Origin: Paenibacillus sp. J31TS4
GTDB taxonomy: Bacteria; Bacillota; Bacilli; Paenibacillales; NBRC-103111
Direction: 5' to 3'
Length of the DNA: 64,000 nucleotides
NCBI RefSeq assembly: GCF_018403265.1
Contig: NZ_BOSI01000001.1
Coordinates: 1 to 64,000 of the forward strand
Numbering within the stretch: position 1 is the first letter of the stretch; every line of letters begins with the position of its first letter. The notes beneath the pieces were generated by a model that saw nothing but the letters and a program-made list of their open reading frames with translations, searched no databases and was not told where the DNA came from. Below are positions 1 to 8,707 of the stretch, one piece after another. A program made the translations under genes and the position numbers.

Positions 1-758
<758 letters not shown>

Positions 759-885
759 TAAAACACCCCACAAAGTGAAGAAGATGCTGTCGAAGCAGAT
801 TCCGAATACTTGCCGGGGGCCCCAACTAAAGAATGAACAAAACTTCGCATCTAGTTTTCAAGGTACAAACCTTGAATGAAATAGC

Positions 886-1005
886 TGTTTGGTGATAATG
901 GCGGAGGGGAACCACGCGTACCCATCTCGAACACGACCGTTAAGCCCTCCAGCGCCGATGGTACTTGAACCGAAGGGTTCCGGGAGAGTAGGACGTTGCC
1001 AAGCA
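886..1005 (+). rRNA. rrf: 5S ribosomal RNA
   Basis: A complete 5S gene of about 120 nt. The ends TGTTTGG (886-892) and CCAAGCA (999-1005) pair as helix I. Internal conserved 5S segments such as CCCATCTCGAACACG and AGCGCCGATGGTA are present. It is the last gene of the rrn operon. A short hairpin (CAAGGT/ACCTTG, ~860-875) sits in the 23S-5S spacer, as expected for a processing region. Confidence 0.96.
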
Positions 1006-1012
1006 GATGAAC

Positions 1013-1047
1013 AAAAAGCCTTGCTGCATCATGCAGTGAGGCTTTTT
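1013..1047 (+). terminator. rrn operon terminator
   Basis: An inverted repeat with arms AAAAAGCCTTGCTGCAT and ATGCAGTGAGGCTTTTT is closed by one base and ends in a T run. It is a classic intrinsic terminator directly after 5S. Confidence 0.92.
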
Positions 1048-1317
1048 TGTGTTTCCGTGCGGCAGGGGTTTACTTTGAATGGCTTGCATGGAGCGTGACA
1101 AGGGGAGGCGCAAGTCGTTCCTACGGGAAGAGTTATCAGGTCCAGAGAGCAAGGGGACCTAAAGAAGGACGGTCTCTACGAAGCTCAGTTGAGTAGGCTC
1201 AACCGACTCCATGTTGGAGAGGGAGCGACGTTTCAGAAGCAGTCCATTCTTTCCCTTGCATGGACGCCCTCTGCCGAGAGCAGACTACTGGCAACTAAGC
1301 CAGGGCAGGAGGAATCC
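1048..1317. other. intergenic region with three successive small hairpins
   Basis: No convincing gene is seen in these ~270 bp. Three short inverted repeats lie in a row: AGGTCC/GGACCT (1138-1143 and 1155-1160), GTTGAG/CTCAAC (1188-1193 and 1198-1203) and CTCCA/TGGAG (1207-1211 and 1215-1219). None is followed by a T run, so they do not read as terminators. They could be a structured leader of the next gene or chance. No known riboswitch core was recognised. Confidence 0.35.
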
Positions 1318-1319
1318 AT

Positions 1320-1580
1320 GTGATTCAGCAATATTTTACGGAGCTGCAATTAAAAGTTGGTGTTACGTTGAGCGAAGGGCTGGAGGCCTTGGTCAACGAA
1401 GCCGAAGGAGAGCTCGAATCGGAATATATGGAAGTGGTGCAGGTCATCAAGCACGATCCCTTTCATTATACGGTCATTTTGAATGTCGATTATCCCGACG
1501 ATGAGGACGAGAAGGAAGAGGAAGACGAGGACTCGGGCGATGGTTCCGGCAGCAAAGGCGGGTCTTCTAAGAAGAAGTAG
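1320..1580 (+). CDS. small acidic protein, function unknown (possibly Cse60-like)
   Basis: An 86-residue protein with a GTG start. The ribosome site AGGAGGAA (1306-1313) lies about 6 nt upstream and decides this start; an ATG two bases earlier is in another frame. The first ~60 residues look like a strand-helix-strand-strand unit (FTELQLKV, then LSEGLEALVNEAEG, then YMEVVQVI and YTVILNVDY). The rest is a charged tail: an Asp/Glu run followed by a Gly/Ser/Lys end. Size and topology recall the small sporulation protein family Cse60 (DUF2758), but I cannot confirm membership. The gene stands alone between the rRNA operon and the MerR/B12 regulator. Confidence 0.6.
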   Translation: MIQQYFTELQLKVGVTLSEGLEALVNEAEGELESEYMEVVQVIKHDPFHYTVILNVDYPDDEDEKEEEDEDSGDGSGSKGGSSKKK

Positions 1581-1694
1581 CCAGAGGATATTTTTCCGCG
1601 GGAAATTCCAGATTCGCGTTTAAGCTGCGGAGCTTGTTGGCGTGTATGAAACAGGCGAGCGGCACTTGCCTTGTTGAGCCCTCGCTTGTTTGCG

Positions 1695-1723
1695 TTGTAC
1701 AAGGTTTGTTAATGGTTTATAAT
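1695..1723 (+). promoter_or_regulatory. sigma-A type promoter of the MerR/B12 regulator
   Basis: TTGTAC (1695-1700), a 17-bp spacer, then TATAAT (1718-1723). The -35 lies in a perfect palindrome TTGTACAA (1695-1702), and CTTGT...ACAAG half-sites flank it. This could be an autoregulatory operator, since CarH-type regulators commonly bind their own promoter; that is inference. Confidence 0.7.
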
Positions 1724-1757
1724 CAATGGACAAGTCAATGGGAAGGCGTTGTCCAAC

Positions 1758-2699
1758 ATGAGATTCTATACCATTAAAGAAGTGTCCTCCCGCACCGGGC
1801 TATCTACTCAGCTGATCCGGAAGTGGGAGGAGCGCTATGGAGCAGTGGAGCCGAGCCGCTTTCCGAACGGCTACCGGGCGTATACCCGGCAGGATGTGGA
1901 TACACTCATTTGGCTCAAGCAACAGGCGGATGAAGGAACGCCTATTCATCTCGCTGTGCAAGCATACAAAGACCGGCCGTTATCGCTTGCCGACGATTCT
2001 GTTTCAGGGGCCCGAACGGGTGGTATCGGCGTAGAGCAATACCGGGAGCGCCTGTGCGAGGCGCTTGTTCAATTGGACAGTGTGGAAGCGCTCAAGCTGT
2101 TCGATCAACTGGTGGCACTTCATCATGTGGATTTTGTGCTGGTAGAGGTTTTGCAGCCGGTGTTGGAGAAGATTGGAGCACTTTGGGAAGCGGGAGAGCT
2201 CTCGGAGTTTCAGGAGCATTTCGGCAGCCATTTCATACGCGATCGTATATTGGCCTGGAAGCAGTTGTATAGCGGGAGCGACGATTTGCCGCTTCTCGTG
2301 ACAGCCTGTTCGCCGGAGGAGCGGCACGAGCTCGGTATTCTCATGGTCGGCCATTTTGCGATGCAGCAGGGATTTCGGGTCTTTCACTTAGGGACAAGTC
2401 CGTCCGAGAAGGGAATCTTCGACTGCATCCGGAAGGTTGAGCCGCCCGTTATCGCGTTCAGCTCTTCCTCCCAAGAGCTACTGGAAGGCAAGCTGGGGTT
2501 TTATCGGGAGCTTGACCGCTTCATCGCCTGGAGCGGCAGCCAGACGAAGATCGTGATCGGAGGCAGAGTTATCGTAGAGGACGCTCCGGTGAAAGGAACC
2601 CGGTCTTGCTTCTACGTGGCGGGAAACGCCCGGGAAGCCCCGGGCAAAATTAGAAGGCTCGCAGCAGGCGAAAGCGGAGCAGGCCGCGTGACCTTATAA
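1758..2699 (+). CDS. MerR-family regulator with cobalamin-binding domain (CarH/LitR-like)
   Basis: A 313-residue regulator. An N-terminal MerR winged helix (about 1-70; motif RKWEERYG at 21-28) is followed by a helical B12-capping domain (~95-175) and a B12-binding Rossmann domain (~178-300). The motif W-x9-E-H is present (W143, E153, H154), and ERHELG (188-193) stands where DxHxxG supplies the lower axial His (H190). These are hallmarks of CarH-type adenosylcobalamin light sensors, which release DNA when illuminated. ATG 1758 fits the upstream GGAAGG (1741-1746) better than TTG 1749. No carotenoid genes are near, so the target is unknown. Family is certain; light sensing is inferred. Confidence 0.88.
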   Translation: MRFYTIKEVSSRTGLSTQLIRKWEERYGAVEPSRFPNGYRAYTRQDVDTLIWLKQQADEGTPIHLAVQAYKDRPLSLADDSVSGARTGGIGVEQYRERLCEALVQLDSVEALKLFDQLVALHHVDFVLVEVLQPVLEKIGALWEAGELSEFQEHFGSHFIRDRILAWKQLYSGSDDLPLLVTACSPEERHELGILMVGHFAMQQGFRVFHLGTSPSEKGIFDCIRKVEPPVIAFSSSSQELLEGKLGFYRELDRFIAWSGSQTKIVIGGRVIVEDAPVKGTRSCFYVAGNAREAPGKIRRLAAGESGAGRVTL

Positions 2700-2732
2700 G
2701 CTGCGACGGGCGCCCCTCGATCGCTTCCGAGC

Positions 2733-2776
2733 ACAAACAAAACCACCCCCATTCCAATGGGGGTGGTTTTGTTTGT
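2733..2776. terminator. bidirectional terminator between the convergent regulator and rqcH
   Basis: A perfect inverted repeat with 21-bp arms (2733-2753 and 2756-2776) and a 2-nt loop. The arms are A/C-rich then C-rich, giving GGGGGTGGTTTTGTTTG at the 3' end in both orientations. It serves both converging genes. Confidence 0.9.
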
Positions 2777-2843
2777 AAACCAGCAAGCTTGCGCCGGAAA
2801 GAGGGCCAAATCCTTGTCCTACGCCAAACGGCGGCGTGTTTCT

Positions 2844-4649
2844 CTAGGAAGATTTTCTCGTAGCCAGAAGAGCCTTCATCTCCTGCGGATCGGGTGTGAT
2901 GAAGATGGTTTTCTGGTGGTCGTAAATAACGAAGCCCGGCTTGGCCCCGTTCGGCTTGCGTACGTGGCGGATGAGGGTATAATCAACCGGCACCTGGCTC
3001 GAATCCTTGGCCTGGCTGTGGTAGGCGGCAAGCATAGCGGCCTCCCGAAGCGTCTCCTCCCCGAACGAGGTGCTTCGAATCACGACGTGGGAGCCCGGAA
3101 TGTCCTTCGTATGCAGCCAGGTGTCCGACGCTTGGGCGAGCCGGTTCGTCAAGTATTCGTTCTGCGTATTGTTCTTGCCCACATAGATCGGAATCCCTTC
3201 ACTCGACGTAAAGCAGCTGATGACCGGTTTTTCGTTCTTTTTCTTTTTGCGCAGCTTTTTGCGCCGGTCGCGGACATAGCCCTGCTCGGCGAGCTCCTCG
3301 CGAATCTCCTCCACATCCTGAAGGGAAGCGCCCTGCACCTGCTGCAGCAGCGCATCGAGATAGCGGATTTCCTCGCGCGCCGCTTCCATTTGCTCCTGCA
3401 CAACGGAGACACTGTTCTTGATCTTGGTGTACCGTTTGAAATATTTTTGCGCATTGTCCGACGGGGTGAGCAGGGGATCCAGCTCGATTGTCATGGTCCC
3501 TTGCTCTTCGTCGTAATAGTTGGGGGCCGTGACCTGGCGGTCGCCCCGCTTGAACAGATGCAGCGAAGCCGTCAGCAGTTCGCCTTTGATCCGGTAACTA
3601 TCGGCTTCCTTGGCGTCTTCCAGCGTCTCCTGGAGCTTCTCGAGCTTTTTGCTGTTCTTCGCCTTCTCATTCTGGAGAAACTTCAGCAGGTCTGAGGTCC
3701 GCTGCTTGACGGTATCCCTCTCGGCCTTGTCGCCATAGAAGCTCTCGAGGCATTCGCTCACCGTGTCGAACGTCAGCCTGTCGCCGGGCAGGTGGGTCAG
3801 CGCTACAACGGAAAAGGACCAGCGTCCGCTCTCCCGGTCGATAACGATCGTCGGCTCATACCTGTGCTCGCGCACCTGGGTCATCAAGGCGGCGAATGGC
3901 TCCCACAGCGTAGTATGCAAGCTGCGGGCGGTATCGTATTCCTTGGCCTTCTCTTTCCAGGAGGAGCCGAATGTCCGAAAGACCGTTTCTTTCGCGATCA
4001 GAGGGCTGATCCCGGCGAACTGCTGGACGAGCAGGGACGGAAGCTCGGGGGAAGCGGCGCCACCCTCAGCACCCGACTGTTCGGTGCCATCCGTGTCAAG
4101 GCGGGCCAGGAAGTCTTCCCGGGTAACGGTCAACGGATCGGCCTTGTGCTGCTCGGGCGGGGATACATACGCGGCTCCCGGCAGGACGATCCGGTAGCTG
4201 CTGATGGCTGGCGTGACGTGGTGAATCCCGTCCAGGATGGTGCCATTGGCCGGATCCACCAGGATCACGTTGCTGTGGCGGCCCATCAGCTCGACGACGA
4301 GAAGCTTGCTGCTGAGGTCCCCGAGCTCGTCCCGGTGCCGGACCCGGATGCGGATAATGCGCTCCAGGCCGACCTGTTCAATGGCCTCAATAACGCCGTT
4401 CTCGCAATGCTTGCGCAGGAGCATGCAGAACATGGGGGCTTCGAGCGGATTGAAGGAAGCTCCCCCCGTCAAATGAACCCGCGGGTAAGTCGGGTTGGCG
4501 GAGAGAAGCAATTTATAAGAATGGCCCTGCGCTCGGATCTGCAGGGCGATATCAGTATCGTTCGGCTGGTGAATCTTGCTGATGCGTCCGCCGACGCAAG
4601 CCTGAAGTTCGCGGACAACCGCGTGAATGACCAAACCGTCTAATGCCAT
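2844..4649 (-). CDS. rqcH: RqcH, ribosome quality control NFACT protein (YloA/FbpA family)
   Basis: A 601-residue NFACT protein. In Bacillus, RqcH binds 50S subunits obstructed by peptidyl-tRNA and recruits alanyl-tRNA to add poly-Ala degradation tails. The NFACT-N domain starts MALDGLVIHAVVREL (residues 1-15) and is followed by helix-hairpin-helix and coiled-coil segments (~270-440, rich in Lys/Glu). A basic KKLRKKKKNEK stretch precedes the C-terminal NFACT-R domain (...TWLHTKDIPGSHVVI). The length is normal for the family. The start has a GAGGGGAG ribosome site on the minus strand. It is transcribed divergently from the ATPase gene and ends at the shared terminator. Confidence 0.93.
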   Translation of the reverse strand: MALDGLVIHAVVRELQACVGGRISKIHQPNDTDIALQIRAQGHSYKLLLSANPTYPRVHLTGGASFNPLEAPMFCMLLRKHCENGVIEAIEQVGLERIIRIRVRHRDELGDLSSKLLVVELMGRHSNVILVDPANGTILDGIHHVTPAISSYRIVLPGAAYVSPPEQHKADPLTVTREDFLARLDTDGTEQSGAEGGAASPELPSLLVQQFAGISPLIAKETVFRTFGSSWKEKAKEYDTARSLHTTLWEPFAALMTQVREHRYEPTIVIDRESGRWSFSVVALTHLPGDRLTFDTVSECLESFYGDKAERDTVKQRTSDLLKFLQNEKAKNSKKLEKLQETLEDAKEADSYRIKGELLTASLHLFKRGDRQVTAPNYYDEEQGTMTIELDPLLTPSDNAQKYFKRYTKIKNSVSVVQEQMEAAREEIRYLDALLQQVQGASLQDVEEIREELAEQGYVRDRRKKLRKKKKNEKPVISCFTSSEGIPIYVGKNNTQNEYLTNRLAQASDTWLHTKDIPGSHVVIRSTSFGEETLREAAMLAAYHSQAKDSSQVPVDYTLIRHVRKPNGAKPGFVIYDHQKTIFITPDPQEMKALLATRKSS

Positions 4650-4874
4650 ATACGTCCACTCCCCTCTTCTTCTGAAGCTAACCAGATAATAGTCCGGCTA
4701 TGCTCCCGTAACCATTCTACTATGATGCCATACTTGCCCCCAAACTTGAAAGTCCAATTCGGTTCAAACCGTTTTTGGCCGGGAAGCGGACTCCCCGAGA
4801 GAGGGATATTTCGCGGCTTGTCTGAATACATTTACCCTAGTACAAGTTGGCACACCAATAGGAGGGGAGTTCGG

Positions 4875-7646
4875 ATGGCTCGGAAGACATGGTACCAGAT
4901 GTCGGTGGAGGAGACCCTACAGGAGCAGCAGACGGATGCGAGCAAGGGATTGTCGCAGGAAGAAACGGACCAAAGACGGGAAGCGGCAGGGGCGAACGTC
5001 CTGACCGAAGGAGTCGCCGTTTCGCCGGTCGCTTTGTTTTTGAACCAGTTCAAGGATTTCATGGTGCTGGTGCTCATGGGCGCCACCCTCATATCGGGGC
5101 TGCTTGGGGAATATCTGGACGCGATCACCATTATCGTCATCATTCTGATGAACGGCATTCTCGGGTTCATCCAGGAATTCCGTGCGGAGAAGTCGCTTAA
5201 AGCGCTGAAGGAGCTCTCCGCGCCTACCGCCAAGGTGATCCGCGGCGGACAGCTGGTGCACGTGGCGGCGAAGGACCTCGTGCCGGGCGATATCGTGCTG
5301 CTCGAAAGCGGCGACCGGATTCCAGCCGACCTTCGCTGGATCGAGGCCAACGGCGTCTATGTCGAAGAATCGGCGCTCACGGGAGAATCGTTGCCGGTAA
5401 GCAAGACGAGCGAGACGCTGGCCGCCTCCGAGCTGCCGGTCGGGGATCAGCGCAATCTCGGCTTCATGGGGACTATGCTGACGCGGGGCACTGCCCGGGG
5501 TGTCGTCGTGAGAACCGGGATGGAGACGGAGATGGGCAAGATCGCGGATCTCATCCAGAACACCGAGGAAATGGAGACGCCGCTCCAGCATCGGCTCGAA
5601 CAGCTCGGCAAACTGCTCATCCTGGTGGCGCTCGGTCTGACGGTGATGGTGGTCGTGGCCGGCATTCTGCATGGCCAGCCGACGTATGCGATGTTCCTGG
5701 CAGGGGTCAGTCTGGCGGTGGCGGCGATCCCCGAAGGACTGCCGGCGATCGTGACGATCGCACTAGCCCTCGGCGTCCAGCGCATGATCAAACGCAAGGC
5801 GATCGTGCGCAAGCTGCCCTCAGTCGAAACGTTGGGCTGCGCCTCTGTCATCTGCTCGGATAAGACGGGGACGCTCACCCAGAACAAGATGACGGTGACC
5901 CATCTGTGGCTGAGCGGCAGCGTGCTTGAGGTGACGGGGGAAGGCTACGATCCGGTCGGGGATATTTTGCATGACGGCAAAAAACAGTCCCCCGCGGGGC
6001 AGCCGATGCTGAACCGGCTGCTCCAGATTGCCGCGCTGTGCAACAATGCGGAGCTGGTGGAGCCCGAGGCGGGCGGGGCCAAGAGCAAAAAGGGCAAGGA
6101 GGCTCCCGCGTCCGGCTGGACGGCCAAGGGGGATCCGACGGAGGCGGCTTTGCTCGTGGCAAGCACAAAGGCCGGCGTGACGGGAGCGGAAAGCGGTCTG
6201 GAGCGGGAGGCGGAGTTCCCGTTCGACTCGGAGCGCAAACGGATGTCGGTCGTAGTGAAGCACTCCGGAGGCCAATGGGTGATGGCCAAGGGGGCTCCCG
6301 ATATGCTGCTGGACGCCTGTTCCTATGTGCTCTGGGAAAACAAAATCATTCCGTTCACCGCTACGTTGAAGCAAAAAGTGATGGCGGCTAACGAAGGCAT
6401 GGCCAAATCTGCGCTGCGCGTCCTCGGGCTCGCCTATCGGGAGCTCAAGACGCACGAGACGTGCGAGACGGAGGAGCAGGCGGAAGCCAATCTCGTGTTC
6501 GTCGGACTGGCGGGCATGATCGACCCGCCGCGGAGAGAGGTCTACGATGCGATCCAGCATTGCAAAAAAGCGGGAATCCGCACGGTCATGATCACGGGCG
6601 ACCACCAGACGACGGCGGAGGCAATCGCGAAGCAGCTCGGCATGCTGCCTTCAGGCGGGCGGGTCGTCAACGGCCAGCAGCTGGCCGCGATGTCCGACGA
6701 GCAGCTCGACAAAAGCATCGAGTCTATCTACGTCTACGCCCGCGTATCGCCGGAGCATAAGCTGCGCATCGTGAAGGCGCTTCAGCGGCAGGGCCATGTC
6801 GTGGCGATGACGGGAGACGGAGTCAACGACGCTCCCGCGATCAAGGCCGCCGACATCGGCATCTCGATGGGGATGAACGGCACGGATGTCTCCAAGGAAG
6901 CCTCCGCCCTCATTCTGAGCGACGATAATTTTGCCACGATCGTCGCAGCCATTGAGGAAGGCAGAGGCATCTACGAGAATATCCGCAAGTTCATCCGCTA
7001 TCTGCTCGCTTCCAACGTCGGTGAGATTCTGACGATGTTCATCGCCATGATGCTCGGCATGCCGCTGCCTCTCGTGCCGATCCAGATTCTATGGGTAAAC
7101 CTCGTGACGGACGGTCTGCCGGCCATGGCGCTCGGCGTCGATCAGGCGGAGAAGGATCTGATGCAGCACAAGCCGCGTTCCGCCAAAGAGAATATTTTCG
7201 CCCGCCGTTTGGGCTGGAAAATCATCAGCCGCGGCGTTCTCATCGGAATCTGCACGCTGGCCGCTTTTTGGCTGACGCTTCGGACGAATCCCGGAGATGC
7301 GGGGCACCTCGTCAAAGCCCAGACGGTCGCCTTCGCCACGCTCGTCATGGCGCAGCTGATCCACGTGTTCGACTGCCGGAGCTCGCGCTCCATCTTCCAC
7401 CGCAACCCGCTGCAGAACAAATATCTCGTCTGGGCGGTCGTCTCGTCCGTCGCTCTCCTGCTCGCAGTCCTGTACGTGCCGGCGCTGCATCCGATCTTCA
7501 AGACGGTGCCGCTCCATACGGCGGATTGGGTGCTCGTCCTGCTGGCCGCCGGCATTCCGACCTTCCTGATGGGCTTCGGCAGCGTCATGCAGAACCCCTC
7601 CAACAAGAAAAAGCAGCCTCTGAAGGCAAGACCGGCCGTGCGGTGA
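4875..7646 (+). CDS. P-type (type II) cation-translocating ATPase, probably Ca2+
   Basis: A 923-residue membrane pump. ATG 4875 follows GGAGGGG (4861-4867); the open frame extends further up but lacks such a site. In order: N-terminal cation_ATPase_N domain; actuator loop TGES; M4 motif PEGLPA (E287); phosphorylation motif DKTGT (D329); N domain with KGDPTEAALL and KGAPD; hinge TGDGVNDAP; M5 NVGEI; M6 NLVTDGLP. These M4-M6 residues fit SERCA/PMCR-type Ca2+ pumps like Bacillus YloB. In the M8 region a Gln (AQLIHVFD) appears where SERCA has a Glu, suggesting one Ca2+ site per cycle; that is inference. The M5/M6 residues argue against a Na+/K+ pump. Confidence 0.92.
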   Translation: MARKTWYQMSVEETLQEQQTDASKGLSQEETDQRREAAGANVLTEGVAVSPVALFLNQFKDFMVLVLMGATLISGLLGEYLDAITIIVIILMNGILGFIQEFRAEKSLKALKELSAPTAKVIRGGQLVHVAAKDLVPGDIVLLESGDRIPADLRWIEANGVYVEESALTGESLPVSKTSETLAASELPVGDQRNLGFMGTMLTRGTARGVVVRTGMETEMGKIADLIQNTEEMETPLQHRLEQLGKLLILVALGLTVMVVVAGILHGQPTYAMFLAGVSLAVAAIPEGLPAIVTIALALGVQRMIKRKAIVRKLPSVETLGCASVICSDKTGTLTQNKMTVTHLWLSGSVLEVTGEGYDPVGDILHDGKKQSPAGQPMLNRLLQIAALCNNAELVEPEAGGAKSKKGKEAPASGWTAKGDPTEAALLVASTKAGVTGAESGLEREAEFPFDSERKRMSVVVKHSGGQWVMAKGAPDMLLDACSYVLWENKIIPFTATLKQKVMAANEGMAKSALRVLGLAYRELKTHETCETEEQAEANLVFVGLAGMIDPPRREVYDAIQHCKKAGIRTVMITGDHQTTAEAIAKQLGMLPSGGRVVNGQQLAAMSDEQLDKSIESIYVYARVSPEHKLRIVKALQRQGHVVAMTGDGVNDAPAIKAADIGISMGMNGTDVSKEASALILSDDNFATIVAAIEEGRGIYENIRKFIRYLLASNVGEILTMFIAMMLGMPLPLVPIQILWVNLVTDGLPAMALGVDQAEKDLMQHKPRSAKENIFARRLGWKIISRGVLIGICTLAAFWLTLRTNPGDAGHLVKAQTVAFATLVMAQLIHVFDCRSSRSIFHRNPLQNKYLVWAVVSSVALLLAVLYVPALHPIFKTVPLHTADWVLVLLAAGIPTFLMGFGSVMQNPSNKKKQPLKARPAVR

Positions 7647-7670
7647 AGGAAGAAGGCGTTTTCGGTACAA

Positions 7671-7726
7671 AAAAGCTGTCCTTTCCGGGCGAGATACGTT
7701 ATTATAATGGCTAACCGACAGCTTTT
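7671..7726 (+). promoter_or_regulatory. inverted repeat enclosing a -10 element upstream of dapF
   Basis: A perfect inverted repeat AAAAGCTGTC (7671-7680) / GACAGCTTTT (7717-7726) is separated by 36 nt that contain TATAAT (7703-7708). No good -35 is visible. The right arm would lie just at or after the start of transcription. It may be an operator, or read-through RNA may form a hairpin here. Confidence 0.35.
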
Positions 7727-7766
7727 GTCGAATAAGCGCACAGCAGGAAGCAGGAGAGGATCGGCA

Positions 7767-8633
7767 GTGAACTTTACTAAGATGCACGGACTTGGCAACG
7801 ACTTCATCGTCATTGCCGGCGAGCGGGACCTCCCGCCGGACGTCTCCGAACGGGCGGTCCGGCTGTGCAACCGGTATTTCGGCATCGGGGCGGACGGCCT
7901 CGTCTATATCCTCCCTTCGGAACGCGCGGACTATCGGATGCGCATCATCAACTCCGACGGGACGGAGGCCGAGCAGTGCGGCAACGCTATCCGCTGCGTG
8001 GCCAAATACATCTTTGATCACGGCATGCTCGACCGGACAGCCGGAACCTCCGGACAGACCGGGGAAGCATGCGAGCTGACCGTTGAGACGATCGGAGCCG
8101 GCGTGCAAAAGGTCCGGGTGCTGGCGGAGAACGGCAGGGCCCGATCCGTCCGCGTGGACATGGGCGAGCCGGTGCTTCGGCCGGCGGACGTTCCGGCGCT
8201 CGTGGATGGCGTGCAGGCCGTCGACCTCCCGATCGAGACGGACGGACGCGGCTTTCGCTTCACTGCGGTATCGATGGGCAATCCGCACTGCGTCATCTTC
8301 GTCGACAATGCGCCGGGCTTTCCGCTGGCGGAGTGGGGACCGCAGCTGGAGAAGCATCCGCTCTTCCCGAACAAGACGAACGTCGAGTTCGCGACCGTCC
8401 GCTCCCGCGACCATGTCGATATGCGGGTATGGGAGCGGGGAGCCGGCCCGACGCTGGCGTGTGGAACCGGAGCCTGCGCGACGATGGTCGCCTCGGTGCT
8501 GAACGGCCATACCGACCGGCAGGCGGTCGTCTCGCTCAAGGGCGGGGACCTGTTCATCGAATGGGACGAAGAAGACAATCACGTATATATGACTGGTCCG
8601 GCGGAGGAGGTCTACACGGGTAGTCTCCTCTGA
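7767..8633 (+). CDS. dapF: diaminopimelate epimerase DapF
   Basis: A 288-residue enzyme that interconverts LL- and meso-diaminopimelate for lysine and peptidoglycan. GTG 7767 is chosen because AGGAGAGGA (7752-7760) lies 6 nt upstream and the family begins MNFTKMHGLGNDF; the frame is open 60 nt further. The two catalytic cysteines are C71 (EQCGNAIRC) and C232 (ACGTGAC), in the usual duplicated alpha/beta fold. It sits between the ATPase and the methionine-cycle gene and has its own terminator, so it is probably a single-gene unit. Confidence 0.96.
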   Translation: MNFTKMHGLGNDFIVIAGERDLPPDVSERAVRLCNRYFGIGADGLVYILPSERADYRMRIINSDGTEAEQCGNAIRCVAKYIFDHGMLDRTAGTSGQTGEACELTVETIGAGVQKVRVLAENGRARSVRVDMGEPVLRPADVPALVDGVQAVDLPIETDGRGFRFTAVSMGNPHCVIFVDNAPGFPLAEWGPQLEKHPLFPNKTNVEFATVRSRDHVDMRVWERGAGPTLACGTGACATMVASVLNGHTDRQAVVSLKGGDLFIEWDEEDNHVYMTGPAEEVYTGSLL

Positions 8634-8643
8634 AGCCGGCATC

Positions 8644-8682
8644 CGGGCTTGCGGTTAGCCGCAAGCCCGATAGGTTTTTTTT
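8644..8682 (+). terminator. terminator after dapF
   Basis: Arms CGGGCTTGCGG (8644-8654) and CCGCAAGCCCG (8659-8669) with a TTAG loop are followed by ATAGG and eight T. Confidence 0.93.
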
Positions 8683-8707
8683 GAGGAAGCAGCAGGGGGG
8701 CAGCGTC

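Noticed and set aside
8681-8707. Earlier start for the YitJ-type gene
   Set aside because: It falls in the T run of the dapF terminator, and the AGCAGGGGGG site fits the ATG at 8708.
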